Of a DNA stretch of 64,000 nt, positions 57,688 through 64,000 are shown one piece after another. The stretch comes from Jackrogersella multiformis (Eukaryota > Ascomycota > Sordariomycetes > Xylariales > Hypoxylaceae): positions 1,736,001 through 1,800,000 of the forward strand of contig CADCXD010000004.1 of assembly GCA_902806575.1 (NCBI GenBank), written 5' to 3'. Both the position numbers and the translations under genes were made by a program. A model generated the notes under the pieces. The model was not told the DNA's origin and made no database searches. It worked only from the letters and a program-made list of their open reading frames with translations. How positions within the stretch are numbered: the stretch's first letter is position 1; every line of letters starts with the position of its first letter.

Positions 57688-58193
57688 TGTCGCTGGGAGC
57701 TTGATTCTCGATAGGTACCCAATTCGCTTGTTCGGTACGGGATCGGCTTCAATTGCGTGCGTGTTGCTGCCTGTTTTATTTTCTCGGGTGAAGGTCGTAC
57801 ATTAAAGTGGCGGCTTCGAATGCAGGTGGCGATTCGAGTATTAGATAGGTAGGTACTTCTAAGGTGTCTGATATTAGATAATAGATAATTGAAGCTTCGA
57901 GCCTGCCGATGAAAAAAGTTAGGTGGGGACTTCTTCGGGAAATTTACGGCGCAAGGGTACCTAGGTACGTATCTACATAGGTACAGTGCTGTTTGTGGGC
58001 CTAACCAGGAAGCCCCCCGGGCTCGAACCTGACTGCCCGGGCTGGGGAGAGAAAGTCTTCGTTCGCGACTGCTAAGGACAAGACGAACTGTATTCTTATT
58101 CATTCATATATAAAAAATTTAGCCTTTAAGATAAACCATTTTTATTTTATTCATTTGATTATTGAATTCGACGAATTTCTCGTCCGTGTCAAG
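57688..58193. other. Divergent promoter between uL3m and the CCDC25-like gene
   Basis: 506 bp with a CTAGGTACGTATCTACATAGGTAC cluster near 57959-57982, related to the dispersed palindrome, and a GGCTCGAACC string near 58019 that looks like part of a tRNA B-box but lacks a cloverleaf. Confidence 0.45.
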
Positions 58194-59129
58194 ATGGTCT
58201 ATTACTTCACATCGACGGTCGTAGACCCTTCGGCGTTCGTCTACGTCGGCAAGGATAAATTTGAGAGTGGGTGCCTCTGAACCCTTAGTATGAGCTGAGC
58301 TAGGTCCAAAGCACATGCTGACTGGCGATCTGGTAAAGATGAAGAATTGATCAAGTACGGCTGGGAGGAGGACGTCTGGTAAGTAGCACCGTTATATTCT
58401 CTCATAGTACGCTCATCCAGGAATGCGGTATTCATATTATCTCTTCTTAGGGTATGAAAAACTCTCAACCCGTTGAGCAACAGCTCTAGGCAAAGCCCCT
58501 GAAGCTCATGCGATAGTGGTTTTCATGAGCAGTTCCACGTAGACAAGCTGTCGAGCGCACATATTTACCTGAGACTCAACGAGGGCGATACGTGGGACAA
58601 CATACCACAGGACCTCTTAACGGACCTAGCGCAGCTGACCAAGGCCAATTCCATCGAGGGCAACAAGAAGGACAACATCACCATCATCTACACGCCCTGG
58701 TCCAACCTTAAGAAGGACGGCAGCATGGCCGTCGGACAAGTAAGCTTTAAAGACCAGCGCAAGGTCAAGAAAATCCTCGTGGTCACGCGAGAGAACGTCA
58801 TCGTCAACCGTCTCAACAAAACCAAAGTCGAGAAGCATCCCGACCTTCAGCAGGAGAGGGAGGACCACCGCAGGGAGCTACGGAAACAAGACCAGGCCAC
58901 GCAAATACAACGAGTAAGATTTAACCCTTCTCCCCATTTCACTCTCCTTAAGACATGTCTATGTTAACAACGAGGGCATCAGAGGAAAGAGGAGGCCAAG
59001 GTGTTGAAGGAGAGGCAGGAGAAGAAGTGGCAGAAGGACCACGCCTATGACGATCTCTTCACGGAGGAAAACATGGAATCCTCGAGCAACCAGAACCGAA
59101 CTGAGGACTGGGAGGAAGACTTCATGTGA
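58194..59129 (+). CDS. CCDC25/Jlp2-like NFACT-R (DUF814) protein
   Basis: Exons 58194-58266, 58339-58378, proposed single base 58451, 58533-58913 and 58983-59129 encode 213 residues, close to human CCDC25 (208). Start is MVYYFTSTVVDPSAFVYVGK. Conserved NFACT-R motifs: ENEELIKYGWEEDVW, FHVDKLSSAHIYLRL, KANSIEGNKKDN, IYTPWSNLKKDGSMAVGQVSF. A charged coiled coil and an acidic end (EDWEEDFM) follow. The exon ending GTC-TG at 58378 cannot join TTC at 58533 in frame. Between them is CTTCTTAG|G|GTATGA, which supplies the missing G of TGG as a 1-nt exon. An alternative acceptor at 58514-58516 keeps frame but replaces Trp with CGFHEQ. A single missing G in the assembly is the third explanation. Confidence 0.9.
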
Positions 59130-59306
59130 CACAACAATTCTGCCGTATGAGAAAACAATACAAAAGCCTCGTGATGATATACCGATGCCAGAAGCTGTAA
59201 TTTTCCCTTGTCTACCTAGGCCAGGAGTGCGTCTACCTAATTAGCCCATTTTAATCATCTAACCGTAGTATCAAATGCGCCGTAACCCACTCCGCCCACT
59301 CGTACC

Positions 59307-60157
59307 TCAAAAGTCCCTTCCCCTCCCGCTAATACCCCTGCCCAGCTGATTCACCTTGGTGTCCTTCACCACGTGGTCGTTGGGGTTCGGCGCGGCCTCG
59401 TACAGGATATGCACGGGGGCGCGGCCGAGCTGCGTCCACTCGCCGCGGAAGCCGAGGTAGGTGATGCGGGTGACGTCCTCGCCCTCGCCGCCGAAGTTGT
59501 CGGCGAAGAACAGGGCCAGGCGCTGGGCCTTGCCGAACAGGGCGCGGCGCACGGGCAGCTCCTGCACGTCGGACGTCTGCGCGAGCTCCAGCTCCTGCGT
59601 CGGCGCCAGCTCCTCCGCCGTCTCGAAGTCCATGTTGTCGCGGTTGACGAACAGCTTCAGCGTGCGCGGCGCGCTGGATGAGAGGGATGTGCGCAGTAGG
59701 ATCGAGTGTAGCTTCACTTGCCCCGTGAACCTGTGGGTTGCGCGCTGGTGAGTCGTATGTGTATAGAACCGCAGACATAGAAACACACACACACACATAT
59801 ATATATACCTAGGTACGTATATATAGGGAGAGGGAGAGAGAAAAGGCAAAATAGAAAACACAAAGCTAGGTATAATATAAGAAGATGGTGTACTTACGGT
59901 ACTGTCATCAGGATCTGCTCGTCGACGTCGCTCTCGAGCTCCGGCTCCATCTGTAGCCGCTCGGCCCACGTCTTTTTCACGATGGCCTTGCCGGAGCCGG
60001 GGTTAGCTTCGTTCATGGTGTTTATCTCGTCGAACTTGATATGTTGGTATAAGCTGTACTGCAGCGCCGGTGTGATGTCATCTGAGTGGTCGTGCTGGTG
60101 GTTGTGATCATGGCCATGGCCACCGTGGTCTTCGTGCTCGCCGTGGCAGTGAGACAT
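59307..60157 (-). CDS. PITH-domain protein (PITHD1 family)
   Basis: Exons 59898-60157 and 59307-59730 encode 227 residues; donor GTAAGT, acceptor CACAG join LMTVP to FTGQVKLHS as in the family. The first 27 residues are His-rich (10 His, one Cys), in a position where human PITHD1 also starts MSHGHSHG. The PITH domain follows: YQHIKFDEINTMNE, KKTWAERLQMEPELESDVDEQ, RTLKLFVNRDNMDFE, ADNFGGEGEDVTRITYLGFRGEW and ILYEAAPNPNDHV. PITH domains also occur in TXNL1, where they bind the proteasome; this protein lacks the thioredoxin part. The 167-nt intron contains CA and TA repeats. The end lies 178 bp from the convergent CCDC25-like gene. Confidence 0.93.
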
Positions 60158-60765
60158 CTTGTTGATACTACGAAGTTACTGATCTGATCTGATGAAGGAA
60201 GATGTAATAGAATTTATTTAAAGAAAGCTCACGTTTGAGAATTTATAGAGATGAAATAAATGTGCTTCGAGTTATTGAGATGGATTACAGTGTACTGTTA
60301 ACTATTAACCATTAACTATTACCTAGTAGCAAGTTAAGTTGGGTATCGGGTAATTGCATATGTTGAAATGCGGGCAACCGCAACTGCAGTGAAATCATCC
60401 ACACAAAACTGAAATATTTTAAGTAGAGGAGGCTTCAAACGCAAACTAGAAGCCACAACCACAACTATGATTTACATTATATACAATAAATACAAACGGT
60501 GGATTATATAGTCGAACTTTGTATTTTTTCGGCTTGCCCTCATTCTCCAACAACCAATAGTTCGGAACCTAGTTGTGATCATAGTTATATTTCACGCCAC
60601 GTAAATTTCTTCAAGACTCTATCCCTAGAAAATACCAACCCCTTTCCACGATGAACATATAGTTTCAGAAATATCAACCTAAGATAAAAACTTAGATCTA
60701 GCCTCAAGAAATAGTAAGGTATGAAGCCTCAAGAATTGGTAAGTATGAGTCAATGAGGACTGACA
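60158..60765. other. AT-rich spacer between PITHD1-like gene and RRN6
   Basis: No gene or RNA recognised. Likely promoter of the PITH gene and 3' region of RRN6. Confidence 0.45.
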
Positions 60766-63700
60766 TCAGAATCCGCCTTTCCGCCGTTTCGCCTTCTTTT
60801 TCGGCCTCTCGTCCCTGCGGCCAAAAGCGCCAGGCATCGGCTGGGACATGGCTTGCAGCGGATCCGACTGGATAGGTTGGCTCTGCAAATAACCTCCAAT
60901 AGGTTGACTATATTGGTTAAATAGGCGATTGTCCACAGCCGGCTGGGTTGCGGGAAGAGTCGGCTTCTGATCCTTAGGCATCTGAAGAAGTGTCTCGGCT
61001 CTCCGCCGTTTTCGACTTTCGCGCGCCAGCTTCTTTGCTATCCTTTGCATCCCGGGAGTCAACTCATTGTCCCTATCAAGGTCGAATATATAATCCTCCG
61101 GGTTGGTACCGACTTCCCACTTATCTAAAAGTGCGGTGCTTTTCGCCGGCACGGATTTGCCCGTGCCTGTGTATGATCTTAGAAGAGCCATGGCCGGATC
61201 TTCCCCCTGAGGGGTTTCCGCTTTTAATTCCTTGGAGCTCGAGGTAGATATTTCCGATTGCGACCTTGCCACACTCCCAGCGCGGCTTCCTTGTTGGCTA
61301 TCGATGACCATGTTGTCTAGACCATGTACAATAAATTGCTGAGATTCGTTCAGGTCTGCCTGCCGATGAACCAGCCCATGGAGGGACAGATAAACATCAC
61401 ATGCTATCTGCCGAAGCGTCATCGACCTTGCCTCTTGCATCCAACTATGCGCCTCGTCACTGAAACTAGCGCTAGCTAAAATTATGAGAAGAGCAGAGTA
61501 CAACTCCTGCAGTTGGGTTGCTGATCTGGTAATCTGGTTGTGTGGTCGATTGAGTGTTAATAATGCCAGATTTGGATTAACACGTCTGAGTCGTTCTATC
61601 TCGAACCCCCAATCGGTAGATGCGAGGCTCATATCATTGGGCAACCTTACGTGCTCAACCATTTGGAAGCTGTAGCAATGGTCAGTCATGAACGCCTCAA
61701 AAGCCGTAGATAAATCAACTTACAAAGTGGTAGCAGGCATAATTCCGTTGTCTATAGCTTGTCCAATGGCAAGATGAACATCATCAAATGGGTTAGAACC
61801 AAATTCATCTTCTCCGACAGATAGTCTACCATATTCCTTGACCTGGTCATCGAAAAATGTACCGAGGTACTCGTAAAATCCCCCGATGGGTCTTCGTGAT
61901 ACTGACCATCGAGGGAGATATTTGGTAATGGCCTGACCATGTTCGCCTTCACTATCGTGCGTGGAAACATCATCTGGTACTACAAAACGTCCAGATGCAT
62001 GTTTTAAGAACCTTTTTCTTTCCTTGGATGAATCTGTCGCTCGATTCACCTTGCAATCTGGATGGCTGATCTCGTCGATGGACAACGTAGGACTGGACAC
62101 GCAAAGTGTAGAGACGAGACACATATCTGTTCTCAGAGCGGTAAGCTGGTAAAACCGAACCTGTTGTCTGGAAAGGCTACGCGCTGACTGGGTCGGCATA
62201 TTTGAAGGCTTCACAGCAACTGGTGCCGGATGAAGATACATAGTCTGGAGCGCTGTGCTTGATGGTGCACATTGGAAAGCATCCAGCATGACAGACTCGC
62301 TATGATATGCAACCCTGGACGGATCGCTTTTCACCATAATGACACAAAATAGGTCGACCCTGGTGTTACTGCTGGAATATATGTAGACTAGCGAGGCGGT
62401 TCGCCCGGATGATACGGCCCCTGGAACAACGGCGAGCCTTAGGCTTTTGTCAAAGCTGTCTCTCAAGTGAGATACCGCGAGTATAATAGTCCACTGTTTC
62501 CGTACTTCGCCCCAATCCTGCCCTGGAGCCGAATATACTCTGACCACAAATAATTTGGACGTGGTTAGGACAAAGACGTATTGGGGGTCTGTCAGGTTCT
62601 CGTGCACATCTAGAACGTAATCTCGGTCCCCTTTCCCTACAAAATGCAGGTCGGGGAGGAACGAGTTATTTGTGAGATCTAGCAACTTAACGAGCTTTGG
62701 GCTGCACAAAAGCAAGGTTGAAGATCGTACAAGTGGTGGAAAGGAGCCTTGCACTTGAGGGACATCTGCATCCTCCTCGATATCGAACGGATGCGATTCT
62801 TCCGACGAGCAGGCAACCCAGAGTATTTTGTGCCATTGCGCCTCCTCTATGCCTTTGGAGGGGAGACGAGTCATAACGCCCTGCTTGATATGCCCACACT
62901 TATCAAGGCTAACCTTCGGCTTTCCGGCTGATCTCACTTTGGTATGGGTGATATCCCAAATGCTCCAGAATCCACATTCGTCGATGAGCCCAAGTTGAGG
63001 CGGCCTTGATCTTACGCCAGGATTGAATGAAACATCTGAATGCAGATTCCCTCCAGTGCGGTCCTTGGACAGAAAGAATAGCGGATTTGCTGTGATACGA
63101 GAGGGTCTCCCTTCATTATTATATGCAGAGATCGTCGGTGACATTCGATACTCTGGCCGGAATACTTGCGTACCGGAGTCTCTCTGTATAACTATCCAGC
63201 GTGTCGGATCGTACCTTTTCAAGTCGACCACACTTTTCAAACGGCGGATAGGCCCTGCGAATGCTTCCTTGAAGAGAATCGATTCATCATCTTCCGTCAT
63301 GCCAGCAAGCCGCAGCGAAACACTATCATCGTCACCCCATTGCCATTCCTCTATGCTCGGTTTCGCTAGACGAAGGATATCCTTTCCTTGGCCCGTCACA
63401 ACTGCTACCAGCGGTGCACCAGAGGTTCTCTGTGAATCGCTAGTGTCGGTTAGCTCGCCAATTGCAAAAAGAGACGAGCTCCATGGCTCACCCCCGCGAG
63501 GCTGCAATGATGAATGCGAGGACAATAATTCGTCGTGGATAGATTCATTGCCCAGGCGAGCTTCGGGGTGGGCTTTCAGTAACCATTTCTGCTGTTTCTT
63601 GGTCGTCTGCCAGGCGGTGCTAGCTGACGAAACTGAAGATTGTGCACCAATAGCACCAAGAGTTGGACGCCATATCTTATAGGAGCCAAGCTGCTTGAAC

Positions 63701-63891
63701 ACAGGTGCTTCGTTATGGTATTAGCGTACTCAGGTAGGAGAAAATAGAATTACAGCTAGCTACTTACTACTTTGAGCGAAATTCCTCGTGGATTGCCATC
63801 CGCGATCCTCCGCCTTGTTTATACCATAGGGTAAATGTGAAAGGCGTCCTGCGTGTCCAATGGTTGATTCAGTGACTTGTCGGTCAGTCAT
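60766..63891 (-). CDS. rrn6: RNA polymerase I core factor subunit RRN6-like
   Basis: Exons 63768-63891, 61724-63707 and 60766-61669 encode 1003 residues. Donors are GTAAGT at both sites; acceptors CGAAG and TACAG keep frame. Start is MTDRQVTESTIGHAGRLSHLPYG, the typical short N-terminus before the first splice. The N-terminal half is beta-rich (FAIGELTDTSD, LRLAGMTEDDESILFKEAF, LGLIDECGFWSIWDI, VLTTSKLFVVRVYS) and fits the WD-repeat-like propeller of Rrn6. The C-terminal part is helical, followed by a basic tail ending KKKAKRRKGGF, a motif I associate with RRN6 proteins. RRN6 binds Rrn7 and Rrn11 in core factor at the rDNA promoter in the nucleolus. Assignment rests on overall layout and remembered motifs. 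Confidence 0.82.
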
Positions 63892-64000
63892 TCGGAGAGC
63901 AAAGCTCGATAGATATCGTCCCAAATGCTGACCGTCGTTGACCGTACATAGCGATGGCTTAAAGAGCCAAGATACCCGATCTAAGATCAAGTCACGAAAA

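Noticed and set aside
58000..58080. tRNA-like B-box (GGTTCGAGCC on the minus strand)
   Set aside because: Only part of the T-stem pairs and no matching A-box, anticodon arm or acceptor stem was found.

Overview
This 64 kb window is nuclear DNA of a filamentous ascomycete (Pezizomycotina; a Sordariomycete is my best guess from family resemblance, not a measured result). The evidence is short spliceosomal introns (about 45-340 nt) with GTAAGT-like donors and CTAAC/CTGAC branch sites, a fungal NACHT (STAND) gene, fungus-type versions of RRN6, COA1, LHS1 and a cupredoxin wall protein, and dense core genes separated by AT-richer spacers full of the palindromic motif TACCTAGGTA. I see no operons, CRISPR array, intact transposon, tRNA or rRNA gene.

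Layout. 0.5-5.1 kb: a NACHT immune-type gene (-) with a damaged or unusually spliced 3' half, and beyond its 3' end a tiny hydrophobic ORF. 5.6-11.5 kb: two nuclear genes (-), an AT-hook protein and a Pro/Gln-rich bromodomain protein resembling Brd8/Bdc1 of NuA4. 11.5-14.4 kb: gene-free spacer. 14.4-15.2 kb: small Q-rich coiled-coil protein (+). 17.1-18.5 kb: secreted pepsin-like protease (-). 19.8-24.2 kb: the ER chaperone LHS1 (-) divergent from an SDR oxidoreductase (+). 25.1-32.5 kb: GNAT acetyltransferase (+), RPS5 (-), zinc-less MDR oxidoreductase (-), MAPR-type haem protein (+) and GPI-type cupredoxin (-). 34.5-39.8 kb: CENP-X/MHF2 (-), ADP/ATP carrier (-) and RPS25 (-). 41.4-44.6 kb: type II membrane protein (+) convergent with a SET-domain protein (-). 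44.6-50.1 kb: a gene desert. 50.1-53.1 kb: a long disordered protein with an N-terminal eIF4E-binding motif (+). 54.7-63.9 kb: RPL26 (-), COA1 (+), mitochondrial uL3m (-), CCDC25-like NFACT-R protein (+), PITH-domain protein (-) and RRN6 (-).

Functional themes: translation (RPS5, RPS25, RPL26, uL3m, a putative 4E-binding protein), Pol I transcription (RRN6), mitochondrial function (AAC, COA1, uL3m), chromatin (CENP-X, bromodomain, SET, AT-hook) and the secretory pathway (LHS1, protease, cupredoxin). These are linked by neighbourhood only.

The most striking signals are in gene structure. The CCDC25-like gene reads correctly only if one invokes a single-nucleotide exon (AG|G|GT) or a sequence error. 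RPS25 needs an 8-nt exon followed by a GC-AG intron. The ADP/ATP carrier has a 22-nt exon, and RPL26 a 19-nt first coding exon. The eIF4E-binding motif YTIEELF sits on its own short first exon. All splice models were derived by hand from reading frame, splice-site consensus and remembered family conservation; no search was run.
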